A DNA stretch of 15,188 nt from DATJWY01 sp035500775 (GTDB taxonomy: Bacteria > Pseudomonadota > Alphaproteobacteria > Acetobacterales > Acetobacteraceae): positions 1-15,188 of the forward strand of contig DATJWY010000057.1 in NCBI GenBank assembly GCA_035500775.1, in the 5' to 3' direction. The position numbers and the translations under genes are program-made. The notes below the pieces were generated by a model. The model was not told where the DNA came from. It searched no databases and was given only the letters and a program-made list of their open reading frames with translations. Numbering within the stretch: the first letter of the stretch is position 1; each line of letters opens with the position of its first letter. Below are positions 1-6,342 of the stretch, piece after piece.

Positions 1-527
1 CCGATTTCCGCCAGCGCGTCGTGCAGGGAGGCGGCGGTGGTTTCCGGGGTCAGCGCCACCGCCTCGCGCAGCAGCATCGGGCCGGTATCCAGCCCTTCAT
101 CCATGTGCATGATGGTGACGCCGCTTTCGGTGTCGCCGGCCAGGATGGCGGCCTGGATCGGCGCCGCCCCGCGCCAGCGCGGCAGCAGGCTGGCATGGAT
201 GTTCAGGCAGCCGCGCCGGGGCGCCGCCAGCATCGCCGGCGGCAGGATCAGGCCGTAGGCGGCCACCACCGCCGCATCCAGCCCGAGGGCGGCGAATTCC
301 GCCTGCGCCGCCTCGTTCCGCCGCAGCCGCTCCGGGGTGTGCACCGGGATGCCGAGCTGATCCGCCGCGACATGCACCGGGCAGCACCGCACCGCCTGGC
401 CGCGCCCGGCCGGGCGTGGCTTCTGGCAATAGACGGCGACGATGTCGTGCCCGGCCGCGTGCAGCGCCTGGAGCGCCGGGACCGAGAAATCCGGGCTGCC
501 CATGAAGGCGAGGCGCAGGCGGCTCAC
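1..527 (-). CDS. fmt: Methionyl-tRNA formyltransferase, N-terminal part (runs off left edge)
   Basis: The enzyme transfers a formyl group from 10-formyl-tetrahydrofolate to the methionine on initiator tRNA in the cytoplasm. About 175 residues are present of the usual 310 or so; the C-terminal tRNA-binding domain lies beyond position 1. Visible family features are the GSPDF segment near residues 10-14, RPAGRG near 38-43, AAYGLILP near 89-96, and the catalytic Asn-Ile-His (N109, H111) followed by SLLPRWRGAAPIQ. LDTG supplies the catalytic Asp (D147). These match the E. coli Asn106/His108/Asp144 triad with an offset of 3. The start is a GTG at 527-525, overlapping the def stop as GTGA, which implies translational coupling; an internal ATG at 503 would cut into the first beta strand. 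The def-fmt order is the standard bacterial arrangement. Confidence 0.95.
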   Translation of the reverse strand, partial: MSRLRLAFMGSPDFSVPALQALHAAGHDIVAVYCQKPRPAGRGQAVRCCPVHVAADQLGIPVHTPERLRRNEAAQAEFAALGLDAAVVAAYGLILPPAMLAAPRRGCLNIHASLLPRWRGAAPIQAAILAGDTESGVTIMHMDEGLDTGPMLLREAVALTPETTAASLHDALAEI

Positions 528-1081
528 GCCTCGGCCTTCAGCTTCTGCTCTTTGCTCAGCCGGCGCATGATCATGTTGCGTTTCAGCGCCGAGAGGTGGT
601 CGGTGAACAACACCCCGTCGAGATGGTCGATCTCGTGCTGCAGGCAGGCGGCGAGCAGCCCGCAGGCCTCGATCTCGCGCCGGCTGCCCTCCCGGTCCAG
701 ATAGGCGACCTTGACCCGCGCCGGGCGCGTGACCTCGGCGTACTGGCCGGGGATGGAGAGGCAGCCTTCCTCGCGCGTCGCCAGTTCCTTGCTGAGCGCC
801 ACGATCTCCGGGTTGATCAGTACGATCGGCGCCGGCTTGTCGTCGGGCTGGAGGTCGATCACCGCGAGGCGCAGCAAGACATCCACCTGCGGCGCCGCGA
901 GGCCGATGCCGGGGGCGCGGTACATCGTCTCGAACATGCGGGGGATCAGGTCGCGCACGATATCGGCATCGGCCGCCGCCACGCGCCGCGCCTTGGCTTT
1001 CAGGATTCGGTGGGGCGCGATCAGGATCGGGAGCGTCTCCGCCTCCGGTCGCGCGAGTGTGTCCGGGTTCATGCTGCGCAT
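524..1081 (-). CDS. def: Peptide deformylase
   Basis: This metalloenzyme removes the N-terminal formyl group from nascent proteins at the ribosome. The 185-residue product has all three family motifs: GIGLAAPQ at residues 58-65, EGCLS at 105-109 with metal ligand C107, and QHEIDH at 148-153 with metal ligands H149 and H153 and catalytic E150. The length is close to the usual 165-190. The start could be the ATG at 1081 or the in-frame ATG at 1072 (residue 4); neither has a convincing Shine-Dalgarno sequence. The gene is first in a two-gene operon with fmt, whose GTG overlaps the def stop codon. It is divergent from hsp20, so the 250 bases to its right hold both promoters; I could not identify a clear def promoter there. 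Confidence 0.96.
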   Translation of the reverse strand: MRSMNPDTLARPEAETLPILIAPHRILKAKARRVAAADADIVRDLIPRMFETMYRAPGIGLAAPQVDVLLRLAVIDLQPDDKPAPIVLINPEIVALSKELATREEGCLSIPGQYAEVTRPARVKVAYLDREGSRREIEACGLLAACLQHEIDHLDGVLFTDHLSALKRNMIMRRLSKEQKLKAEA

Positions 1082-1235
1082 GTAGCTTCGCGGGGGGCGG
1101 GGATCAACGGCGCGCGCGGGGGCAAGGGCTTGAACCGGGTGGTTCGGGCGCTTTCGCCCGGAGCCGCCTTTTCCGGCCGCCGCCGATCGCCATATCCGGT
1201 GGTGGCTTCACGCCCGCGCGCGGCCCGGAAAGGGG

Positions 1236-1264
1236 CTTGCAACGCAGGGGGCAGGTAACGATAT
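1236..1264 (+). promoter_or_regulatory. Candidate heat-shock (RpoH-type) promoter for hsp20
   Basis: CTTGCA at 1236-1241 and CGATAT at 1259-1264 are separated by 17 bases. From memory, the alphaproteobacterial RpoH pattern is about CTTGAA, 17-18 bases, then CCANAT; each box here differs at one position. Transcription would start near 1271, giving a 5' leader of about 60 bases before the TTG start at 1331. A 10-base palindrome (ACGATATCGT, 1258-1267) overlaps the -10 box. A second CTTGAA at 1129-1134 has no matching -10 element. The assignment fits the gene it serves but is not proven. Confidence 0.4.
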
Positions 1265-1314
1265 CGTAAGCCAGCCGGGGTGCCGCTCAGGGCCCCGCGT
1301 TGTTGCCCCGCTCC

Positions 1315-1324
1315 AAGGAGGAGG
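1315..1324 (+). promoter_or_regulatory. Strong ribosome binding site deciding the hsp20 TTG start
   Basis: The purine run AAGGAGGAGG ends 6 bases before a TTG at 1331, giving ideal spacing for that codon. An upstream in-frame start at 1280 has no such site and would add 17 unrelated residues. A pyrimidine-rich stretch just before it (1306-1313) could partly pair with the site, as in ROSE-type thermometers, but I could not fold it. Confidence 0.7.
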
Positions 1325-1330
1325 CTCGCC

Positions 1331-1792
1331 TTGTCCGCTCGCCTGTTCACGTCGCCGCTGTTCCTCGGGTTCGATCATCTTGAGCAGATGCTCGAGCGCG
1401 CCTCCAAGAACGCGACGGACGGCTACCCACCTTACAATATCGAGCAGACCGGCCCGACCGGCCTGCGCATCACCCTCGCCGTCGCCGGCTTCACCATGGA
1501 CGACCTGCAGATCACGCAGGAGGACAATCAACTGGTGATCCGTGGCCGGCAGAACGATGACGGGCAGGGGCGCGTGTTCCTGCATCGCGGCATCGCCGCC
1601 CGGCAGTTCCAGCGTGCTTTCGTGCTCGCGGAAGGCATCGAGGTGAAGGGGGCGTGGCTCGATAGCGGGCTGCTGCATATCGAGCTGGCCCGGCCGCAGC
1701 CGGAGCCGCGGGTGAAGCAGATCCACATCGGCGTGAATACGCGGCCGCCGGTTCCCGGCCGGGTGGTTGAAACCAACCCCGAGGACGTCTGA
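1331..1792 (+). CDS. Small heat shock protein, Hsp20/alpha-crystallin family
   Basis: This is an ATP-independent holdase chaperone that binds unfolding proteins in the cytoplasm and forms large oligomers. The 153-residue protein has a short N-terminal arm (1-34), an alpha-crystallin domain at about 35-125 beginning near PPYNIE, the end-of-domain signature A-x4-G-L-L (A108 to L115), and a C-terminal Ile-His-Ile (131-133), the IXI anchor that docks into a neighbouring subunit. The start is TTG at 1331, chosen for the AAGGAGGAGG site just upstream and because the product then begins MSARLFTSPLFLGFDHLEQ, typical of IbpA-like alphaproteobacterial Hsp20 proteins. It is followed by a DUF1150 gene after 114 bases and is probably heat-induced from the promoter near 1236-1264. 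Confidence 0.93.
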   Translation: MSARLFTSPLFLGFDHLEQMLERASKNATDGYPPYNIEQTGPTGLRITLAVAGFTMDDLQITQEDNQLVIRGRQNDDGQGRVFLHRGIAARQFQRAFVLAEGIEVKGAWLDSGLLHIELARPQPEPRVKQIHIGVNTRPPVPGRVVETNPEDV

Positions 1793-1802
1793 GAGCCGCC
1801 GG

Positions 1803-1826
1803 CCTGCCCCGCCCCGGCGGGGCAGG
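1803..1826 (+). terminator. GC-rich hairpin between hsp20 and the DUF1150 gene
   Basis: A perfect inverted repeat lies 11 bases after the hsp20 stop: CCTGCCCCGCC (1803-1813) and GGCGGGGCAGG (1816-1826), separated by CC. In RNA this gives about 9 pairs closing a 6-base loop. No T tract follows, so it is more likely a 3' stabiliser or partial attenuator, setting higher hsp20 than DUF1150 levels, than a full terminator. Confidence 0.5.
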
Positions 1827-1906
1827 GGTGACGAAACGGAACGCAATCGAGGCACGAACGTTGCATCAGTAGGACGGCCGTGTCTGCTGTCAGGAGTTTT
1901 CATTCC

Positions 1907-2173
1907 ATGAACATCAACCCGTCCGGCGCCCCCGAGGCGCCCGAGCTGACCGAATCCGGGAAGACCCTCCTGGACATCCGGCACCTCTCCACCGCCGAGT
2001 TCCAGGCGCTCGGGGTTTCCCGCGTCGCCTACATCAAGCCGGCCACGGTGGACGGCGTCGCCGCCTTCTCCATCCATGCGGCCGACGGCACGCCGATGGC
2101 GGTGGCGGGCAGCATCGATGTCGCGGCCAGCGCCATCCTGCAGCATGAGATGGTGCCCGCCCTGGTTCATTGA
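1907..2173 (+). CDS. DUF1150 family small protein
   Basis: The 88-residue soluble protein belongs to the alphaproteobacterial DUF1150 family, whose function is unknown to me. It has a Pro/Glu-rich N-terminus (1-20), then LSTAEFQALGVSRVAYIKP (27-45), VDGVAAFSIHAADGT (48-62) and the terminal QHEMVPALVH (79-88), matching the family's conserved core. No signal peptide, membrane segment or cysteine is present. The ATG at 1907 was chosen because AGGAG (1892-1896) lies 10 bases upstream; an in-frame GTG at 1880 would add 9 residues. It follows hsp20 on the same strand, a pairing common in this class, which suggests a role in proteostasis or Hsp20 regulation; that role is inference. Family assignment is from recalled sequence style, not a search. 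Confidence 0.8.
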   Translation: MNINPSGAPEAPELTESGKTLLDIRHLSTAEFQALGVSRVAYIKPATVDGVAAFSIHAADGTPMAVAGSIDVAASAILQHEMVPALVH

Positions 2174-2175
2174 TT

Positions 2176-2245
2176 GGGCGGAGCCCGGTTGCGCCGGGGT
2201 CTGGGGGGCGGCTCGCCCCCCAGCCGGGTTCGGGGCGGAGCCCCG
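2176..2245. repeat. GC-rich hairpin array, REP-like intergenic element
   Basis: Three hairpins follow the DUF1150 stop. GGGC-GGA-GCCC lies at 2176-2186. CTGGGGGGCG-GCT-CGCCCCCCAG lies at 2201-2223, a perfect 10-bp stem. CGGGGC-GGA-GCCCCG lies at 2231-2245. The first and third share the GGA loop. Similar arrays of stacked G/C stems are, as I recall, abundant between genes in Acetobacteraceae and relatives. Only this copy is in the window, so repeat status is inferred. It probably helps terminate or protect transcripts from both convergent genes. Confidence 0.5.
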
Positions 2246-2262
2246 ATGCTCTAACCCACCCC

Positions 2263-2301
2263 GTTAGACCATGATCGGATCATGGTCTAACGCTTTGTTT
2301 T
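2263..2301 (+). terminator. Perfect 14-bp palindrome with T-rich tail: terminator of hsp20-DUF1150
   Basis: The arms GTTAGACCATGATC (2263-2276) and GATCATGGTCTAAC (2278-2291) are exact reverse complements around a single base at 2277. They are followed by GCTTTGTTTT (2292-2301). A stem of about 13 pairs followed by a T-rich run is a good intrinsic terminator on the plus strand. On the minus strand the downstream side is G-rich, so it would terminate hpf transcription less well. The arms are AT-richer than the surroundings, and the following segment to 2349 resembles intergenic repeats common in alphaproteobacteria. Confidence 0.6.
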
Positions 2302-2349
2302 GAGACCGCGATTCACGCTTTCCGACTGTTAGCCTCAAGCGATCGCGTT

Positions 2350-2940
2350 CTAATGCGCGGCATCCGGATCGATCCAGCCGATATGGCCATCCGGCCGGCG
2401 ATAGACGACGTTCAGCTCCCCGGTCGCGCTGTTGCGGAACATCATCACGGGTTGGTCCGCGAGATCCATGCGCATCACCGCCTCGCTCACGGAGAGGCGG
2501 CTGATCTCGGCCGGCGCCTCCGCGACCACGGTCGCGAAATTCCCGGCCACGTCATGCCCGTGCGGCCCCGGGGCTGTCTCCTCCTCTTCCTGGCGCAGCA
2601 CGTATTGCCGCGCGGTTTCCGGGCGCTCGCGCTGCGCCAGGTCGCGCGCGTGCTGGTTCACCCGGCGGCGATAGCGGCGCAGACGCTTGGCGATATGCTC
2701 GGCGGCGTCGTCCAGGGCCGCGTTGGCGTCCGCCGCCTCGCCTTCGGCGCGTAAGGTGAGACCGCGCCCGGCATGCATGTTGATGTCGCAGGTGAAGAAA
2801 CTGCGGGCACGGCTGAAGGTCACATTCGCCTCCAGCGCATCGTCGAAATATTTGGTGGCGATCTGCCTCAATTGATGGGCGACGCGCGTCCGCAAGGCAT
2901 CGGAAAGCTCTATCTGCTTGCCGGAAACCGTAATCTTCAT
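2350..2940 (-). CDS. hpf: Ribosome hibernation promoting factor, long form
   Basis: The protein binds the 30S decoding centre and pairs ribosomes into inactive 100S dimers in starvation. The 196-residue product has an N-terminal S30AE domain (about 1-100, starting MKITVSGKQIELSDALRTRV and ending in a basic helix AKRLRRYRRRVNQHA at 84-98). A variable acidic linker (about 105-145) follows, then a C-terminal dimerisation domain (about 147-190: LSVSEAVMRMDLADQPVMMF and the segment to GWIDP). The domain content is that of long HPF. The ATG at 2940 is the only one that starts the S30AE fold correctly; a weak GGGGGA lies upstream. It lies 109 bases downstream of rpoN, as in many proteobacteria. ptsN, often next in the order, is not here; the following gene is convergent. 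Confidence 0.92.
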   Translation of the reverse strand: MKITVSGKQIELSDALRTRVAHQLRQIATKYFDDALEANVTFSRARSFFTCDINMHAGRGLTLRAEGEAADANAALDDAAEHIAKRLRRYRRRVNQHARDLAQRERPETARQYVLRQEEEETAPGPHGHDVAGNFATVVAEAPAEISRLSVSEAVMRMDLADQPVMMFRNSATGELNVVYRRPDGHIGWIDPDAAH

Positions 2941-3049
2941 GCTGTCCCCCGTGTTGGGAAACCAGTTCCGCGTCACCCCTCGCCGCGCCGTTGGCCGGAA
3001 CGGACGGTGGATTGCTGGGGGAGGAGAGGGCCCGGGCGGGGGCGCCGCG

Positions 3050-4519
3050 TCAGGCCGAGATCGCCTTCTCCCGTTTGCGCTGCACGGAACTGGGGATCCG
3101 CAGCGCCTCGCGGTATTTGGCCACGGTCCGCCGGGCGATGTCCACGCCCTCCTTTCGCAGGAGCAGCACGATCGCATCGTCCGACAGAATGTCGGCCGAT
3201 GTCTCCGCGCCGATCAGCGTGCGGATGCGATGCCGCACCGCTTCCGCGCTGTGGCTCTCGCCCGCGGTGCCGGAGAGCGCGGTGGTGAAGAAATACTTCA
3301 GCTCGAACGTGCCGCGCGGCGTCGCGATGTATTTGTTGGCGGTGACGCGGCTGACGGTGCTCTCATGCATCTCCACCTCTTCCGCGACATCGCGCAGGAT
3401 CAGCGGGCGCAGATGCGCGACGCCGTGGCGGAAGAATCCGTCCTGCCGCCGCACGATCTCGCCGCTGACCTTCAGGATCGTTTGGGCCCGCTGCTGCAAC
3501 GATTTCACCAGCCAGTTGGCGCTGGACAGTTTTTCCGCGATGAAGGCGCGTTCATCGCGCTGCGCCCGCACATTGAGTTTGGCGGCGAAACCGGAATTCA
3601 CCAGCACGCGCGGCAGGGTTTCCGGATTCATCTCCAGTAGCCATTCGCCGTTCGGCGCCGCGCGCATCATCACGTCCGGGATCACCGGCATGGTCGGCAT
3701 GGTCTCGAACGCCGCGCCCGGCTTCGGATTGAGCGCGCGGATCTCGGCGATCATGTCCTGCAGATCCTCGGAGTCCACGCCGCACAGCGTCATCAGCTGG
3801 CGCAGATCCCGCCGGGCGAGCAGCTCGAGATGATCGAGCAGGGTCGCCATCGCCGGGTCGAGGCGGTTGCGTTCCGCGAGCTGCGCGGCGAGGCACTCGC
3901 GCAGGTCCCGGGCGAACAGGCCGGTCGGATCGAAGCGCATCATCCGCGCCCGCACGGCGGCGACGCGGGCGATCTCGGTGCCGAGCGCCTCGGCGAGCGC
4001 GGCGTCTTCCACCGAAACCCGGCCGGCGGGGTCGAGCAGGGCGATCAGATGCGCGCCGATCAGCCGGTCCCGGGGATCGGGGAAGCTCAGGCGGAGCTGC
4101 TCGCCGAGATGCTCGCGCAGGCTCGTGGTCGCGGCGATGGTTTCGCCGATGTCACGCTCATCCGCCTCGAAGCTGTGGCTGCCGCCGGCGCCCGGCGCGC
4201 CGAAGGAGTCGCTGTCGTAGGTCGCGGCGTGATCGGCGTCGAGCGGGGCGGCGGCCTCGTCCGGGATGGTGGCGGAGCTGACCAGCTCGGCCGTGTCCGC
4301 CCCTTCAGGCGGAGGCGACGGCAGGCTCGGGTCCGGCCGTTCCTCGAACCCCTCGCTCCGCTCGTCCCGCTCCAGCAGCGGGTTGCGCTCAAGCTCCTCC
4401 TCGACGAAGGCGCTCACTTCCATATTCGAGAATTGCAGCAGCTTGATGGCCTGACGCAGCTGCGGCGTCATGACCAGGGATTGAGATTGCCGGAACTCTA
4501 ATCGGGGGCCGATCGCCAT
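3050..4519 (-). CDS. rpoN: RNA polymerase sigma-54 factor
   Basis: Sigma-54 directs RNA polymerase to -24/-12 promoters and needs an AAA+ activator to open them. The 489-residue protein has region I at 1-50 (SQSLVMTPQLRQAIKLLQFSN, the Gln/Leu-rich activator-responsive part) and an acidic, Pro-rich region II at about 51-150. A core-binding domain spans about 150-340. The helix-turn-helix HESTVSRVTANKYIATPRGT lies at 385-404. The RpoN box ARRTVAKYRE at 462-471, which reads the -24 element, is complete. Length is normal. The ATG at 4519 lies 9 bases after the lptB stop, so it is probably co-transcribed with the lpt genes. A matching -24/-12 site lies ahead of gltD in this window. Confidence 0.97.
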   Translation of the reverse strand: MAIGPRLEFRQSQSLVMTPQLRQAIKLLQFSNMEVSAFVEEELERNPLLERDERSEGFEERPDPSLPSPPPEGADTAELVSSATIPDEAAAPLDADHAATYDSDSFGAPGAGGSHSFEADERDIGETIAATTSLREHLGEQLRLSFPDPRDRLIGAHLIALLDPAGRVSVEDAALAEALGTEIARVAAVRARMMRFDPTGLFARDLRECLAAQLAERNRLDPAMATLLDHLELLARRDLRQLMTLCGVDSEDLQDMIAEIRALNPKPGAAFETMPTMPVIPDVMMRAAPNGEWLLEMNPETLPRVLVNSGFAAKLNVRAQRDERAFIAEKLSSANWLVKSLQQRAQTILKVSGEIVRRQDGFFRHGVAHLRPLILRDVAEEVEMHESTVSRVTANKYIATPRGTFELKYFFTTALSGTAGESHSAEAVRHRIRTLIGAETSADILSDDAIVLLLRKEGVDIARRTVAKYREALRIPSSVQRKREKAISA

Positions 4520-4528
4520 GGCCGCAGT

Positions 4529-5296
4529 TTAGAGTGAAAACCTCTCGCCGAGATAGACGCGTCGCACGTCCTCGTCGGCGACCACTTCTTCCGGCCGTCC
4601 TTCCATCAGGACGCGGCCGCCGTGCAGGATATAGGCACGGTCGATGATCTCCAGGGTCTCGCGCACATTGTGATCGGTGATCAAAACCCCGATGCCGCGG
4701 TGCTTGAGGTGGGAGACGAGATCGCGGATCTCGCCGACGGCGATCGGGTCGATGCCGGCCAGCGGCTCGTCCAGCAGGATGTAGCTCGGCTGGGTGGCCA
4801 GGGCGCGGGCGATCTCCAGACGCCGGCGCTCGCCGCCGGAGAGGGCGAGGGCCGGGGCGCGGCGGAGATGGGTGATGCCGAACTCGGCGAGCAGTTCGTC
4901 GAGCATCTGGTCGCGCCGGTCCGGGTCCGGCTCCACCACCTCGAGCGTCGCCCGGATGTTCTGCTCGACATTGAGGCCGCGGAATATGCTCGCTTCCTGC
5001 GGCAGGTAGCCGATGCCGAGCCGCGCCCGCCGATACATCGGCAGGCCGGTGATGTCGGCATCATCGAGCCGGATCGTGCCGGTATCGGGCCGCACCAGGC
5101 CGACGATCATGTAGAAGGTGGTGGTCTTGCCGGCGCCGTTCGGCCCGAGCAGGCCGACGGCCTCGCCGCGATGGACGTTGATCGAGACGTTGTCCACCAC
5201 CTTGCGGCGCTTGTAGGTCTTGCTCACGCCGGACGCGGAGAGGCCGGTTTCGGTCTTCTCTGCGAGCAGCGGCTCGGGGCGCATCTGTTCGGTCAT
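4529..5296 (-). CDS. lptB: Lipopolysaccharide export ABC transporter ATPase
   Basis: LptB is the cytoplasmic ATPase that powers LptFG to extract lipopolysaccharide from the inner membrane and push it along the LptC-LptA bridge. Counting from the upstream GTG at 5299 (256 aa), the motifs are Walker A GPNGAGKTT at 52-60, Q-loop Q101 in YLPQEASIFRGLN, signature LSGGERRR at 153-160, Walker B YILLDEP at 173-179, D-loop AGIDP at 181-185 and switch H210. LSGGERRR followed by LEIARALA and LAGIDPIAVGEI is the LptB form. Start choice: ATG at 5296 gives a one-base TGATG overlap with the lptA stop; GTG at 5299 gives a four-base overlap; either implies coupling. The first ~17 residues before the fold are poorly conserved in style. 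Confidence 0.95.
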   Translation of the reverse strand: MTEQMRPEPLLAEKTETGLSASGVSKTYKRRKVVDNVSINVHRGEAVGLLGPNGAGKTTTFYMIVGLVRPDTGTIRLDDADITGLPMYRRARLGIGYLPQEASIFRGLNVEQNIRATLEVVEPDPDRRDQMLDELLAEFGITHLRRAPALALSGGERRRLEIARALATQPSYILLDEPLAGIDPIAVGEIRDLVSHLKHRGIGVLITDHNVRETLEIIDRAYILHGGRVLMEGRPEEVVADEDVRRVYLGERFSL

Positions 5297-6342
5297 CACC
5301 GCTTTGCCGGCGCGACGCCGCCCTGGCTCTTGTTTTTCTGATCCTGGCCGCCCGCCGGCCCGCTTTCGCCGGGAACGATCAGCCCCTCGACCCGGCCACC
5401 CGGCGCCTGGGTCAGGCTGGCGATGCCGGTCTTCATATTGACGATGGCGGCGGCGCCGTTGAGCTGGTTCTCGCCGCGCGTGATGCGGACATTGCCAACG
5501 ATGCGGGCAATGCCGGTATCCGGCACGTAGGCGCCGCGATCGCCGGTGACGATTTCGGTCGGGGTGCGCACGATGACATGGCCGAAGGCGTTGACCAGCT
5601 TGAGCTTGCCGGAGGAGGGGGCGCCCGCCGTCTGGCCGCCGGCCCCGGCCTTGCCCGCCGGCTGAGCACTGTTCCCGGTGCTGCTCGCCGGCTTGCCGGC
5701 GTTGCCCTGGTCGTCGGTGTAGCCGACCAGCACGTCCGCCTGCACCCGCCGTCCGTCCTTGGTGGTGACGGTGGCGTCGCCACGACCGACCGCCATGTGC
5801 TTCTGCGACCAGTATTCCATCGAGTCGCGGGAGGTCAGCACGTCCTGCGGCGTGGTGAGCTTGAGGTGCTGACCGGTCAGCACCAGCACCGACTGGTCGA
5901 TGTCATACACGCCGTGGTCGCCCCAGGCCTGATCGGTGGCGGTGAAGATATGCACCTTTCCGATCGCCTCCAGCCGGTAGATCTCGTTGCTGCCGGTATC
6001 GTCCGCGCCGCCGGGCGCGCCTGGCGCGGCGCCTTGCGTGTCGGTCGTGGCGGCGGGCTGCGCCGGTTTGGCCGGCGCGGCGGCGGTGCCGGCCTTCTTG
6101 CGGTAATGCGCGATCAGCCGGTCGGCGGTCACGGTCACGTCGCCGCGCACCGCGCGGGCGTCGTCATGCGCGGTGACGGTGTGCGCCGTCTGGTCCCAGT
6201 CAATGCCGCCGGCGGCGGTGACGGTCACCGGCCCGCCATGCGAGAGGTCGATCTGCTGCGCGCGGGCCGGGGTGGGGTGGCCGGCAAGGGGGAACAGCAG
6301 CGCCGGGGCCAGCGCCAGCCGCCGAGGAAAGCGGGCAGTCAC
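5296..6342 (-). CDS. lptA: Periplasmic lipopolysaccharide-transport protein LptA (OstA-like), enlarged
   Basis: LptA forms the periplasmic beta-jellyroll bridge that carries lipopolysaccharide from LptC to LptD. The 348-residue product starts with a signal peptide (about 1-28; Arg-Arg, hydrophobic core, ARA cleavage before QQ). Jellyroll strands follow: GPVTVTAAGGIDWDQ (37-51), ARAVRGDVTVTADRLIAHY (62-80), EAIGKVHIFTA (125-135), AVGRGDATVTTKDGRRVQAD (184-203), NAFGHVIVRTP (251-261) and VGNVRITRGENQLNGAAA (282-299). It is nearly twice the E. coli length. Two low-complexity Ala/Pro/Gly inserts at about 82-119 and 211-245 explain part of this, and extra jellyroll strands the rest. The start is a GTG at 6342 overlapping the lptC stop as GTGA, a coupled junction matching the gene order. 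Confidence 0.88.
   Translation of the reverse strand: MTARFPRRLALAPALLFPLAGHPTPARAQQIDLSHGGPVTVTAAGGIDWDQTAHTVTAHDDARAVRGDVTVTADRLIAHYRKKAGTAAAPAKPAQPAATTDTQGAAPGAPGGADDTGSNEIYRLEAIGKVHIFTATDQAWGDHGVYDIDQSVLVLTGQHLKLTTPQDVLTSRDSMEYWSQKHMAVGRGDATVTTKDGRRVQADVLVGYTDDQGNAGKPASSTGNSAQPAGKAGAGGQTAGAPSSGKLKLVNAFGHVIVRTPTEIVTGDRGAYVPDTGIARIVGNVRITRGENQLNGAAAIVNMKTGIASLTQAPGGRVEGLIVPGESGPAGGQDQKNKSQGGVAPAKR

Noticed and set aside
1129..1134. CTTGAA as the hsp20 heat-shock -35 box
   Set aside because: The -35 match is perfect but no CCANAT-like -10 follows at 16-18 bases, and it would leave a 170-base leader; the pair at 1236/1259 is better.
1145..1160. Hairpin CGGGCG-CTTT-CGCCCG in the def-hsp20 gap
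   Set aside because: A 6-bp GC stem is expected by chance here, has no T tract, and sits between divergent genes where no terminator is needed.
1280..1330. Upstream extension of hsp20 from an in-frame start at 1280
   Set aside because: No ribosome binding site, 17 unrelated residues rich in Cys/Arg/Pro, and the extension would run through the strong site that serves the TTG at 1331.
1208..2170. 320-codon minus-strand ORF opposite hsp20 and DUF1150
   Set aside because: It spans two well-supported plus-strand genes and their intergenic hairpin; the product is low-information Arg/Gly/His-rich sequence.
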